Assembly: GCA_046160865.1 (NCBI GenBank)
Contig: JBJXHG010000095.1
Span: 1 to 17,930, forward strand
From: JBJXHG01 sp046160865
GTDB taxonomy: Bacteria; Planctomycetota; UBA1135; GCA-002686595
Reading direction: 5' to 3'
Length of the DNA: 17,930 bases
Positions 7,630 to 17,357 of this stretch are shown here, piece by piece (position 1 is the stretch's first letter; every line of letters begins with the position of its first letter). Both the position numbers and the translations under genes were made by a program. The notes below the pieces were generated by a model, which searched no databases, was not told the origin of the DNA, and worked only from the letters and a program-made list of their open reading frames with translations.

Positions 7630-8490
7630 ATGAGCGCGCGCGCCGCTGTGTTCACCATGCTCGCGCTCGCCGCGTTCGCGGCGAACTCGCTCCTGTGCCG
7701 TGCGGCGCTCGGCGCGGGATCGATCGACGCTGCGTCGTTCACGGCGGTGCGCCTGGCGAGCGGCGCGGTCGCGTCGATCGCGCTCGTCCTCGTCACCCAG
7801 CGCAAACGCGAGGGCGAGTCGGGCGGGAGCCTCGCCTCTGCCGCGGCCTTGTTCGCCTACGCCGCGGCCTTCTCGCTCGCGTACGTGCGCATCGCCACGG
7901 GTGTCGGCGCGCTCGTGCTGTTCGGTTGCGTGCAGCTCACGATGATCGGCTGGAGCGCGTGGCGCGGCGCGCGTCCGACGGCGAAGGAAGCGGCGGGCGT
8001 GGCGATCGCGTTCGCCGGTCTCGCGGTGCTGACTCTGCCGGGCGCGGTCGCACCCGATCCGATCGGCGTCGGCTCGATGGCACTCGCGGGCGTCGCATGG
8101 GGCGTGTACTCGCTGCGCGGGCGCGGCAGCCGCTCGCCGCTGCGCGCGACGGCGGCGAACTTCGCGCTCACCGTGCCGATGGCGGCGCTCGGCTTGCTGG
8201 TCGCGTGGCTCACGTCTTCGCGCTGGAACTTGTCGTCGCGCGGAGTGGTGCTCGCGGCCGCGTCCGGCGTGCTCGCATCGGGGGTCGGCTACACGGTCTG
8301 GTACGCCGCACTGCGCGAGCTCTCGGCGACGCGCGCGGCAGCTTTGCAGCTGCTCGTCCCCGTGCTCGCCGCGCTCTCGGCCACCGTTCTCCTCGACGAG
8401 CGCATCACCGCACGGCTCGTCGTGGCCGGCGCGCTGGTGCTCGGCGGAGTTGCGACGGCGACGTGGTGGAAGCGTCCGGCATCGCGCTGA
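7630..8490 (+). CDS. EamA/DMT family transporter
   Basis: The 286-residue product is a drug/metabolite transporter superfamily protein with about ten hydrophobic segments arranged as two EamA repeats. The first repeat contains the typical SIDAASFTAVRLASGA and ends near residue 140. The second starts at about GVGSMALAGVAWGVYSL and includes GVGYTVWYAALRELSATRAAALQLLVPVLA, a hallmark of the second repeat. It should be an inner-membrane carrier or exporter of a small metabolite; the substrate cannot be told. ATG 7630 is chosen because it starts 7 nt after the preceding stop and gives the expected N-terminal membrane segment; the same frame is open further upstream but reads as Arg-rich shadow of the previous gene. 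It is the last gene of the tag cluster. Confidence 0.93.
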   Translation: MSARAAVFTMLALAAFAANSLLCRAALGAGSIDAASFTAVRLASGAVASIALVLVTQRKREGESGGSLASAAALFAYAAAFSLAYVRIATGVGALVLFGCVQLTMIGWSAWRGARPTAKEAAGVAIAFAGLAVLTLPGAVAPDPIGVGSMALAGVAWGVYSLRGRGSRSPLRATAANFALTVPMAALGLLVAWLTSSRWNLSSRGVVLAAASGVLASGVGYTVWYAALRELSATRAAALQLLVPVLAALSATVLLDERITARLVVAGALVLGGVATATWWKRPASR

Positions 8491-8501
8491 GCAGAAACGA
8501 A

Positions 8502-8534
8502 GATGGATCGCGTGCGCGTGCAACGCGATCCATC
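8502..8534. terminator. Bidirectional hairpin terminator between convergent genes
   Basis: GATGGATCGCGT (8502-8513) and ACGCGATCCATC (8523-8534) form a perfect 12-bp stem with a 9-nt loop. It sits midway between the ends of the plus-strand transporter gene and the minus-strand DUF1579 gene. On the minus strand the stem is followed by TTCGTTTCTG, a fair T-rich tail; on the plus strand no T-run follows. Confidence 0.75.
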
Positions 8535-8553
8535 GTGCGTCGGGCGAGTCGCG

Positions 8554-9180
8554 CTACTTCCGCTTCGTCGCGTCGATGATCATCATCTGCACTTCCTTGC
8601 CGTCGATCGTGTCGAACATCTCGGAGTGCGTGTGACCGTCGGGACCGTGCTTGATCACGATGCGGAACGGACGCTTGCCGGCGACGTCGACCATCGTGCC
8701 CTTGAGCTCGACCGTACCGTCCGCGCCCTTCTTGCCGCGCGTGAACTGGGCCCACGTGCTCCACGAGTCCATCCAGATCGACGTGTACTCGCCGGTCATC
8801 TTGTCGAAGCCGATGATCTGCGCGCCCTTCATCACCATCGGAGCATCCGTCCCCGGCATGGGCGGCATGACCATCTCGAGCTTCTCGAGGATGTAGCGCC
8901 CGTCGAGCAGCGACGTGCACTCGGTCGTACCCGTCGACTCCGTCCACGGCGTGTCGGGCGACATGCGCATCTTGACCTTCTGATCCCACGCCCCAACCAT
9001 CTCGGCGAGCTCTTTGTGCTCCGGCCCCGGTGTCGCGAGCTCCATCATCCGCGCCATCATGGCCTCCATCTCTTGCGGGCTCATGTCGGCGTGCGCGCCG
9101 TGCGAGTGCTCGTGAGTGGACTTGCAAGCGGTGCCGGCGAGCAGCACGGTCGCTGCGAGAATCATGTTCTTGATCTGCAT
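8554..9180 (-). CDS. DUF1579 family lipoprotein, His/Met-rich N-terminus
   Basis: The 208-residue product has an N-terminal hydrophobic segment (residues 6-17) ending at TAC with Cys19, a probable lipoprotein site, so it should sit in the cell envelope. Between Cys19 and about residue 50 is a stretch rich in His and Met (HEHSHGAHADM, EMEAMMARMMEL). Residues about 55-205 match DUF1579, a beta-barrel-like domain of unknown function (LAEMVGAWDQKVKM, TSLLDGRYILEK, IIGFDKMTGEYTSIWMDSWST). Metal binding by the N-terminal stretch is a guess from composition. The start is fixed by AAGGAG 7 nt upstream on the minus strand; the same frame stays open further upstream but only as shadow of the divergent galactokinase gene. 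It is transcribed divergently from that gene and ends at the 8502-8534 hairpin. Confidence 0.9.
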   Translation of the reverse strand: MQIKNMILAATVLLAGTACKSTHEHSHGAHADMSPQEMEAMMARMMELATPGPEHKELAEMVGAWDQKVKMRMSPDTPWTESTGTTECTSLLDGRYILEKLEMVMPPMPGTDAPMVMKGAQIIGFDKMTGEYTSIWMDSWSTWAQFTRGKKGADGTVELKGTMVDVAGKRPFRIVIKHGPDGHTHSEMFDTIDGKEVQMMIIDATKRK

Positions 9181-9187
9181 GGGGAGG

Positions 9188-9193
9188 CTCCTT
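9188..9193 (-). promoter_or_regulatory. Shine-Dalgarno site for the DUF1579 gene
   Basis: Read on the minus strand this is AAGGAG, 7 nt before the ATG at 9180. It decides the start of the lipoprotein over the longer open frame. Confidence 0.8.
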
Positions 9194-9209
9194 TGGAAAA
9201 CGTGGGGCG

Positions 9210-9219
9210 ACAGTAGAGC
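9210..9219. promoter_or_regulatory. Possible overlapping divergent -10 elements
   Basis: The 72-nt gap between the divergent DUF1579 and galactokinase genes contains TAGAGC on the plus strand (9214-9219) and TACTGT on the minus strand (9215-9210). Either could serve as a -10 box for the gene it faces, and the two would overlap. Motif resemblance only. Confidence 0.25.
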
Positions 9220-9252
9220 AACTCGCGCGGCGACAATCACGCGCCCGTACGC

Positions 9253-10407
9253 ATGACCGCCGAGCCTGGTTCCTCCGCGCTGCACGCGCGCTTCCAAATC
9301 GCCTTCGGCGTGCGCCCGACGCACGCCGTCCGCGCGCCGGGACGCGTGAACTTGATCGGCGAGCACGTCGACTACAACGGCTTGCCGGTCCTGCCGATCG
9401 CGATCGAGCGCGCCGTACACGTGATGCTGCGTGTACGCGACGACGCGCGCGTGCAGCTCGCGAACGTCGATGCCGCGTTCGCGCCGCGCGCGTTCGAGAT
9501 CGCGGATGCGATTCCACCGTACGCACCCGGCGATTGGGGCAACTACGCGAAGGCCGCGGCGCAGATCCTGCGCGCGCGCTTCGGCATCCAGCGCGGATTC
9601 GACGCAGCCGTGTGGAGCGACATTCCACCGGCCGCGGGACTCTCGTCGTCGTCCGCGCTCGTCGTCGCGTGCACTCTGGCGCTCGTGCAGGCGAACGAGC
9701 TCGACGTGCCGCGCGAGACGTTGGCGGAGATCGCGGCGACGGGCGAGCGCTACGTCGGCACGCACAGCGGCGGAATGGATCAGGCCATTTGCCTGGGGGC
9801 GCGCGCAGGGCACGCGGCGTTGATTCGATTCGAGCCGCTCTCGCTGGAGCACCTGCGCGTGCCCGCGGACTGGCGCTTCGTGATTGCGCACAGCGGAGTC
9901 GAGGCGAAGAAGTCGGGGGCGGCGCAAGCTGCGTACAACACGCGCGTGCGCGAGTGTCGAGATGCGCTCGCGACGTTGTCACGGCACGAGGGTGCGAGGA
10001 GCTGGCCGCGCACGTACCGGGGACTCGCCCTGCGCGTGTCGATCGATGAGCTCGCGGACGTGGCACGCACCGCGCTGCCCGACGTGCTCTTACGCCGCTT
10101 CCGTCATGTCGTCACGGAGAATCGAAGAGTGCTCGACGCGCGCGACGCGCTGCTCGCGGGCGACGCGAAGCGCTTCGGCGAGCTGATGAACGCGTCGCAC
10201 GAAAGCTTGCGCAGCGACTACGAGGTGAGCTGTCCGGAGCTCGACGCGCTCGTGGGCCGCATGCGTGAGAGGGGGGCGCTCGGCGCGCGGTTGACGGGCG
10301 CGGGGTTCGGGGGGTGCGTGGTGGCGCTGCTGGTCCGGGCGGGACGCTCGGATTCGCGAAGGATCCGGGCAGGTCCGGGAGCGGCCGTCGTGCGAGTCAC
10401 CGGCTGA
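9253..10407 (+). CDS. galK: Galactokinase family (GHMP) sugar kinase
   Basis: The 384-residue product has all signature blocks of galactokinase, which phosphorylates galactose at C1 with ATP as the first Leloir step. The sugar-binding signature GRVNLIGEHVDYNG is at 30-43 (Arg31, Glu37, His38, Asp40 correspond to the galactose-contacting residues). The phosphate loop PAAGLSSSSALVV starts at Pro126, the catalytic Asp176 is in GGMDQ, and the GHMP C-terminal motif LTGAGFGGCVVAL is near 350. The length is typical. No galT, galE or sugar transporter is adjacent, so a related sugar such as N-acetylgalactosamine cannot be excluded. ATG 9253 is well placed. The gene converges on the AAA+ ATPase gene, with only 9 nt between the stops. 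Confidence 0.93.
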   Translation: MTAEPGSSALHARFQIAFGVRPTHAVRAPGRVNLIGEHVDYNGLPVLPIAIERAVHVMLRVRDDARVQLANVDAAFAPRAFEIADAIPPYAPGDWGNYAKAAAQILRARFGIQRGFDAAVWSDIPPAAGLSSSSALVVACTLALVQANELDVPRETLAEIAATGERYVGTHSGGMDQAICLGARAGHAALIRFEPLSLEHLRVPADWRFVIAHSGVEAKKSGAAQAAYNTRVRECRDALATLSRHEGARSWPRTYRGLALRVSIDELADVARTALPDVLLRRFRHVVTENRRVLDARDALLAGDAKRFGELMNASHESLRSDYEVSCPELDALVGRMRERGALGARLTGAGFGGCVVALLVRAGRSDSRRIRAGPGAAVVRVTG

Positions 10408-10416
10408 ACGTTCGGA

Positions 10417-11655
10417 TCACGAGCGTCGCCGCTGCTCGCGCACCGTTCGCTGTGCGAGCTGGCGTCGGATGTACTGACCCAGCAAGGGCACGGCGAGCGA
10501 ATAGCGTCCGTGGCGGTTCTTGTACACGAGCCCGCTCTCGCTCAGCGCGAGCAGCATCTGGTTGGCGTGACTTGGACTGAACGGCTTCGAGAGCGATCGT
10601 TTCGATTCCTCGACCACCTCTTGCAGCGAGAACTCGTCGTCGGCGCTCTCCAAGCTGGCGATGACTTCGAGGAGCTCGCGTTGTCGGTCTGTTGCGCGAG
10701 CCCAGCGTCCGGCGAAGAAGTCCGAGTCGAGCTTTGGGAGAATCGTGTCGAGCGGGTGCTTGGGATCCCATTCGTGCTGCGGACTTTGCAAGAGAGTGTC
10801 GTAGAGCTCTCGGCAAACGAACTGGATGAAGTACGGGTATCCATCCGAAGCTGCGATCACCAGGTCCTCCGTTGCCTGGCCGAACTTCACGGGGCACCCG
10901 GGGTTCGCAAGGGGCTTCGTGATCGCCTCGCGACTCTCTGCTTCGTCGAGGCGGTCGAGGAATACGACGCGAAACATCCGCTCGGCGAACGTGCGCGCTG
11001 CGACGAGCTTCGGAAACAGCGTCGGCAATCCCGTCATCACCAGCATGTACGGCAGTGGCTTCTTCTGGATGGATTGGAATACATCGAGGAGCAGCGCGAG
11101 CGGGTACTGATCTTTGCCGGGATGGTCGGAGATCGTCTGGGCTTCGTCGTAGGCGAAAATGACTCCGCGCTTTCCTGTCTGCGAAAGAAGGGCCCACGTC
11201 ACTTCGAGAACACGTTTGAGCTTGTCGGCGACCAGGCCTGGCGTCGAGTCGTAGATCGCGCGCAGAGCATGATGGTCGAGTCTGTGGTCGATGCTGTGCT
11301 GATCGGGATGGAAGCCGACGCCTCGCTGCAGGCTCTGATCGATCACGACGGATGACGTGACGCGCGAAAGGTCGGTCATCAATCGAGTGGCGATCGTCTC
11401 CTCCGTGACCGCGCTCGACTCCGACAAGTCCGTGCCGACCCATGCCCAGCCGGCGTCGATCGCCAACGGTTTGAACGTGTCTAGCAGCACGGTCTTGCCG
11501 ACTCCGCGAAGCCCGGTGAGCACGAGGTTCTCCAACACGGGATCCTGCTTCAGCAGTCGGCGAAACTCCGCAAGCTCGCGGGTTCGGCCCGCGAGATAGG
11601 GCGGTGGATGTCCGGCGCCGGGCCTAAATGGGTTGGAAAACGGCGGGAGGCTCAT
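10417..11655 (-). CDS. Stand-alone AAA+ ATPase (Orc/Cdc6 or STAND-like)
   Basis: The 412-residue product is a P-loop ATPase. The N-terminal NPFRPGAGHPPPYLAGR box leads into Walker A GLRGVGKT (about 49-56). Walker B is in GVIFAYDEAQ (about 165-174). A sensor region follows with MLVMTGLP and the FLDRLDEAE segment. From about residue 325 there is a winged-helix-like part (TDRQRELLEVIASL, SLQEVV, ANQMLLALSESGLVYKNRHGRYSLAVPLL). This layout, an ATPase with a C-terminal DNA-binding-type domain, is common in lone ATPase genes of unknown role, sometimes linked to mobile DNA. No transposase or partner gene is adjacent. The coding sequence looks less GC-rich than its neighbours, which could indicate transfer. 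Start ATG 11655 has no Shine-Dalgarno site. A palindromic AT-rich patch lies about 45 nt upstream. Confidence 0.9.
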   Translation of the reverse strand: MSLPPFSNPFRPGAGHPPPYLAGRTRELAEFRRLLKQDPVLENLVLTGLRGVGKTVLLDTFKPLAIDAGWAWVGTDLSESSAVTEETIATRLMTDLSRVTSSVVIDQSLQRGVGFHPDQHSIDHRLDHHALRAIYDSTPGLVADKLKRVLEVTWALLSQTGKRGVIFAYDEAQTISDHPGKDQYPLALLLDVFQSIQKKPLPYMLVMTGLPTLFPKLVAARTFAERMFRVVFLDRLDEAESREAITKPLANPGCPVKFGQATEDLVIAASDGYPYFIQFVCRELYDTLLQSPQHEWDPKHPLDTILPKLDSDFFAGRWARATDRQRELLEVIASLESADDEFSLQEVVEESKRSLSKPFSPSHANQMLLALSESGLVYKNRHGRYSLAVPLLGQYIRRQLAQRTVREQRRRS

Positions 11656-11694
11656 TTGCGGCGCGGTTGATGGAGGTAGGGCCGGCGGGGATGT

Positions 11695-11717
11695 CTAAAT
11701 TTAGCCTCGAGCCTAAA
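11695..11717. promoter_or_regulatory. AT-rich nested palindromes upstream of the AAA+ gene, candidate operator/promoter
   Basis: Two overlapping inverted repeats stand out in GC-rich DNA: the perfect 10-bp CTAAATTTAG (11695-11704) and the 18-bp TTTAGCCTCGAGCCTAAA (11700-11717), symmetric except for one base pair in each half. They lie 40-62 nt before the start codon of the minus-strand ATPase gene, where a promoter or operator is expected. CTAAAT also recurs just inside the gene, near 11623. Autoregulation by the ATPase's own winged-helix part is possible but inferred. Confidence 0.45.
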
Positions 11718-11736
11718 CAGTTCTCAAGACCCCAGG

Positions 11737-11770
11737 CCGGCGGAAAGCCTCGTGTCCGTGGGTTTGCCGG
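11737..11770 (-). terminator. Weak hairpin after the acyltransferase gene
   Basis: On the minus strand CCGGCAAACCC can pair imperfectly with GGCTTTCCGCCGG, leaving a 2-nt bulge and a loop of about 10 nt, right after the stop codon at 11778. No good T-run follows. It is a possible terminator of the E1/acyltransferase operon. Confidence 0.3.
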
Positions 11771-11777
11771 ATGAACC

Positions 11778-12778
11778 CTACCGCCGCATCGACACGAGCA
11801 CCGGCTTCTCGCTCTGCTGCACGCGGTCGAAGTCGGCGCGCTCGCGGATGCCGCGCCAGCCTTCCGCGATCAGGATCTGTCCGATCACGCCACCGAGCGA
11901 GTTGCCCGGCCCCGGGGCGACGAGGTGATCCGGCGCGTACTCGCGCAGCGCGACTCGCACCGACAGCGCGAAGTCGTACGGCGTCGTGATCTGCGCGCCG
12001 AGCGTGTAGTCGACGAGCGCGCTCACGTCGGTCGACCACGGCGTGAAGCGCGCGCCGCGTCCGTCGATCAACGTGACGCGCGGCGCGCGGAACGCGAGGC
12101 GAGCGAGTTGCGCACGCGCCTTCGTCGCGACCTCTTGCACGAGCGGCGTGTGATACGGCCCGTGCTGCATGAGTCGGAACGGATACTGGTTGTTGCCGAC
12201 CTTCACCTTCGGCAACGACTTGAGCAGGTGCGCGACGCCTTCCTCCGTTCCCGCGAGAACGGCGAGGCCGCCGAGGTCGATCGAGCGGAAGGCTTGGCCA
12301 TTCGAGGTGCGGATCGCTTCGTAGACCGCCGCGCGCAGCGCGGGCACTGGCCGCCACGCGTCGTCGACGAGCGCTTCGATCACTTGTCCGCCCGACTTCT
12401 CGCGCGCTTGGTGCTCGTGCTGCAAGAGCGACATCTCCTGCACGAGCCGGAAGCCGTCGTCGAAGTCGAGCGCGCCCGCCACGGCGAGCGCCGTGTACCA
12501 GCCGAGCGAGTTGCCGGCGACGCACACGGCCTTGTGCTCTTGCATCGCCGCGGCGCAATCGAGCATCGAGACGAGGTAGATGAGCGGCGAAACGTTCGCG
12601 GGGAGCAAGTGCGAGGGCGGGCTGAACTTGTCCGCGCGATCGAGCGCGACGAGCGACGGCAGCCCATATTCGGCGCGCAGCTCGTCGGCGCGAGTCACCC
12701 ACGGGTGTCCCTCGGGAAGCGAACGCAGCGTCTTCTCCGTGTAGCTGCCGCGGCCGGGACAAAGGAGCGCGATGCGTT

Positions 12779-12782
<4 letters not shown>
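11778..12782 (-). CDS. FabD-like acyltransferase with altered active-site residues
   Basis: The 334-residue product has the acyl-CoA:ACP transacylase fold of FabD and polyketide AT domains. It keeps the nucleophile Ser92 (GNSLGW, normally GHSLGE) and the catalytic His211 (GPYHTPL, as in GAFHTPL). In the family Gln11 of GQGSQ forms the oxyanion hole; here it reads CPGRGSY with Arg11. The Arg that binds the malonyl carboxylate (Arg117 in E. coli, in VEMRG) is missing from QEMSLL. His91 and Glu95 of the usual motif are Asn and Trp. A non-malonyl acyl group, or a hydrolase role, is therefore more likely than malonyl transfer. The start is GTG at 12782, whose bases overlap the stop of the upstream E1 gene as GTGA, which indicates translational coupling. 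No signal peptide is seen. Fold assignment is firm; substrate is unknown. Confidence 0.88.
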
Positions 12783-15010
<2,228 letters not shown>

Positions 15011-15127
15011 GGTGGGCGGAACAATCTGACTTGCGCGGCGCCGACGCGCAACGGCGTGCGCGACGAACCGGCGTGCGCGCGATGCGTCATGATGCGCGGG
15101 CGCGGCCGAGGTCGGCTGCGGCGCCTA
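15011..15127. other. Upstream region of the E1 operon
   Basis: This 117-nt GC-rich stretch lies between the E1 start codon and the first inserted element and should hold the promoter of the minus-strand operon. The nearest -10-like sequence on that strand is CAGATT shortly before the GTG, which is weak. No operator or hairpin of note was found. The inserted element lies directly behind it. Confidence 0.35.
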
Positions 15128-15130
15128 GAG

Positions 15131-15180
15131 TCCTGAGTCAGAAGTTCGCTTTCACCAAGGTCGAGATCGTCGTCGCTGGC
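15131..15180 (+). repeat. Left inverted-repeat arm of element copy 1
   Basis: This 50-nt arm is the inverted partner of 15232-15281. Mismatches fall at arm positions 21, 30, 35, 36, 39, 42 and 43; the ends of the arm are perfectly conserved. Confidence 0.8.
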
Positions 15181-15231
15181 AAGGCGCGAGGGTGCAGGCA
15201 ACCTGTCAGGCTTCCGAACCCGAGCAACGCC

Positions 15232-15281
15232 GCCAGCGCGGAGGAGATCGAGCTTGGTGAGAGCGAACTTCTGACTCAGGA
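15232..15281 (-). repeat. Right inverted-repeat arm of element copy 1
   Basis: Read on the minus strand it begins TCCTGAGTCAGAAGTTCGCT, as the left arm does. The adjoining bases GTG and CTAG match the outer end of copy 2 exactly (CTAGTGTCC). Confidence 0.8.
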
Positions 15282-15287
15282 CACTAG

Positions 15288-15570
15288 GTTGCTCGCCGGG
15301 CGAGGCGTGGCCTGCGCGCCATCGACGCCTTCGGTGTTTGCGGGCGAGATCGCACCGATCGTACGACTGGCGATCGTTACGCCGCTTCCGCGATTGTCCA
15401 CGCCACGGCAGCGTTCGAAGGTGCCGCAGCAGGGCTTGCCGTCACGTGCAGCACGTTCGAACACGCCACCATCATCAACGCACGACGAGCGGGGTTGAGT
15501 TCGTGCGGCGGATCGCACCGGACCGGGGGAGAGCGATCTCCGCCTGCGCGCAGAAGAAGCTGCCCGCGCT
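15288..15570. other. Region without a recognisable gene
   Basis: Nothing between the element and the remnant at 15571 could be assigned. Fragments of protein-like sequence occur in more than one frame (for example GLAVTCSTFEHATII on the plus strand), but none has a start, a ribosome binding site or a recognisable family. It may be decayed coding DNA. Confidence 0.4.
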
Positions 15571-16026
15571 TTATGTAGCCGGCACCCTGTAGTCGAACGA
15601 GATCGACCCGCTCGCCGGCAAGACACCGAGCTCCAGGGTGAGCGAGCGCTCCGTGAGTTCCTCGATTTGCACGTCAGCGTCAATGCGACGCGTAGCGTTT
15701 CGCCCCAGCCACGCGCGCGCCAGCGCGCCGACGGGCCCTTCGATCGTGAATCGAATGGTGCCACCCGCCTGCGGCAAGCCTCGCACGTCCAGCACGGGAT
15801 TCGGTGGGACGATCTCTGCCGCGGACGTGTCGCCTTCGAATGGCGAGGATTGCAGGGCTGTGCAGTTCGGTCCGATGAGGCCCCAGTCGAATCGTCGAGA
15901 TTCGCCGAGGATCGAGCGACGCCGGGCTGGCGCGAACGGGCCGCTTTCGCGCTGAATGACTCTCACCACGGGCTGCTCGGATGCGTCTGCGGTCGGCGCG
16001 CACGTTCTCGCGGTGCGCGATCGCAA
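15571..16026 (-). pseudogene. Probable C-terminal remnant of a secreted protein
   Basis: From about 15930 down to the TAA at 15571 the minus strand reads as a plausible beta-rich tail: PPNPVLDVRGLPQAGGTIRF, then EGPVGALARAWLGRN, then SLTLELGVLPASGSISFDY, ending RVPAT. This style, with ...LGVLPASGS... followed by a short PV/VP end, resembles C-terminal domains of secreted planctomycete proteins. The N-terminal part of the frame is Arg-rich and not protein-like. The only starts are poor (a TTG at 16026), and the frame is closed by a TGA at 16072-16074. I therefore read it as the surviving end of a larger gene. A short real gene starting further in is the alternative. The reported start is only the limit of the open frame. 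Confidence 0.4.
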
Positions 16027-16317
16027 TGGTGCCTTCCTGCGCGCGCGTGGCGCATACTGCGAGATCCGTAGTCACACGGGGAACACGGTCGGAGAAGACG
16101 CAAACCGGACGAGCGCGCCGCGGCTCGGTAGCCAACCCGCGTCTCTCACCAGTTCCGTCGCGAGGTTACCCCTCTTGCTCGCCTCGATTCGTTGCAGCCT
16201 TCGCCGGGCGGCTCATTCTGAAAGGCGCTCTAACACAACGCGTCACCGCATCGTGGGTTCATGCTGTTGGCGACGCTTGGCGGCATCGGAGCCAAGTGAA
16301 ACTCGTTCTACCCGCCG
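16027..16317. other. Region without a recognisable gene
   Basis: These 291 nt lie between the remnant and the stop codon of the M43 protease gene. No frame on either strand gives recognisable protein, and no strong hairpin or promoter was seen. Together with 15288-15570 it suggests a decaying accessory segment. Confidence 0.4.
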
Positions 16318-17352
16318 CTACCAGAATCGCGCTCGCCCGCCGGGAAACGTCTGGGGCAATTCTGGCAGCCGGTGCAGATCGGATCGCCAATGCTCGATCG
16401 TGCAGCGCATGCGATTGACCTGCTCGTAGGTGAACTCCCACAGGCACGGATCGTCGGTGTAATCCATGTAGTTGTGGATCGCGTGAGGGTTCCCGCAGCT
16501 CGACTTCGTGCTGGGGCAGCCCGTGGTCTCGTTACCTTGAGGCAACGTATCGCAGATCAGATCACCGTTGTTGTAGCAGTTCGACGCGGACGCGCACCCT
16601 CCATAGAAAGGATGCTCGAGCCCGAAGTAGTGACCCACCTCGTGCGTGAGCGTGCGGCCCATGTTCAAAGGCCAGCCCGTAGTCGGAAGGCTGCCGACCG
16701 CTTCCCACCAGACGACGACTCGATCGCTGTTCAAACCGACGATGCCGCCCTGCGGCCAGTCGGGCACGTAACCGAAGTACCCGCCGGCGAGGTTCGTGTA
16801 CACATTGAGATATCTGTTCGTGTCCCATGCCAGCGCGTTCCAGTAAGCGCCGTTGTCCTGGTACCACGTGTTGTTCGTCGAGTACGTGATGCCGTTCGTC
16901 GCGTTGCCGTCCGGATCCGTTTCGGCCAGCCGGAAGCGGATCTTCGCCGTGGTGCCCGGTGCTCCGGGCGTGCCCGGGAGAGCGAGGAAGTCTTCGTTGA
17001 GGACGCGAATCTGGTCCCGGATCGATTCCTCGCTCAGGAATCCGTCGCCGTTCGTGTTCTGGATGACGTGGAACACGACCGGGATGCGATACGTGAAGCT
17101 CGGGTCGTACTTCGGTCGGATGGTCGTCGTAAAGTAGCCGCAGTCGGAAGGCGGCATCAGCGCCGCGAGATCTTGCGAGCGGGGAGGCGTGCCGCAACGT
17201 TCTCGTGCTGGCAGGTTCGCTGGCGTCGCGGACAAACCGGCGGTCCAAGCCAAGACTCCGACCAGAGCAGGAAGCCAGTACATGCGCGTGATCGCAGTGC
17301 TCCGTTGACGCATCGACTGACTCTGCGCGGTGTCTTCGTCTCTCGTGGCCAT
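16318..17352 (-). CDS. M43 (pappalysin-like) secreted zinc metalloprotease
   Basis: The 344-residue product has an extended metzincin motif HEVGHYFGLEH at 237-247, giving three zinc ligands (His237, His241, His247) and the catalytic Glu238. The Met-turn NYMDY with Met296 follows 49 residues later, as in M43/pappalysin proteases. The region before it (IPVVFHVIQNTNGDGFLSEESIRDQIRVLNEDF) is the typical M43 N-terminal part, and several Cys (GCASASNC, ICD, GCPSTKSSC, DPC) probably form disulfides. Residues about 24-42 form a signal-peptide core (YWLPALVGVLAWTAGLSA) after a long charged n-region, so it is exported. ATG 17352 is supported by AAGGAAA just upstream; Met14 (17313) would give a shorter signal. 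It ends right after the protease domain with no sorting tail. It lies between the two copies of the inverted-repeat element. Confidence 0.92.
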   Translation of the reverse strand: MATRDEDTAQSQSMRQRSTAITRMYWLPALVGVLAWTAGLSATPANLPARERCGTPPRSQDLAALMPPSDCGYFTTTIRPKYDPSFTYRIPVVFHVIQNTNGDGFLSEESIRDQIRVLNEDFLALPGTPGAPGTTAKIRFRLAETDPDGNATNGITYSTNNTWYQDNGAYWNALAWDTNRYLNVYTNLAGGYFGYVPDWPQGGIVGLNSDRVVVWWEAVGSLPTTGWPLNMGRTLTHEVGHYFGLEHPFYGGCASASNCYNNGDLICDTLPQGNETTGCPSTKSSCGNPHAIHNYMDYTDDPCLWEFTYEQVNRMRCTIEHWRSDLHRLPELPQTFPGGRARFW

Positions 17353-17357
17353 GGTGA

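Larger units (their letters stand above)
15128..15284. mobile_element. MITE-like inverted-repeat element, copy 1 (complete, 157 bp)
   Basis: The element is bounded by CTAG on both sides (15125-15128 and 15284-15287), consistent with a TA duplication within a former CCTAGG site. Its ends are long inverted repeats: 15131-15180 and 15232-15281 pair with 43 of 50 matches, the outer 20 (TCCTGAGTCAGAAGTTCGCT) being identical. The middle of about 51 nt contains a small CAGG-CAA-CCTG hairpin. It is too short for a transposase. TA duplication within CTAG is known for the IS630/Tc1 group, so mobilisation by an IS630-type transposase is a reasonable inference. The copy at 17830 is almost identical. Confidence 0.75.

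Noticed and set aside
5829..7805. Minus-strand open frame of 658 codons opposite the GNAT-like gene
   Set aside because: No recognisable motif and a biased Arg/Glu/Ala composition. The plus-strand gene has a strong ribosome binding site and tight operon spacing.
15131..15281. Inverted-repeat element as a CRISPR, riboswitch or rho-independent terminator
   Set aside because: Near-identical sequence in two unrelated contexts, both bounded by CTAG and one inside a gene, fits transposition better than a regulatory RNA or terminator.
15956..16429. Plus-strand open frame of 157 codons near the secreted-protein remnant
   Set aside because: The sequence has no family features, no ribosome binding site, and overlaps both the remnant and the end of the protease gene.
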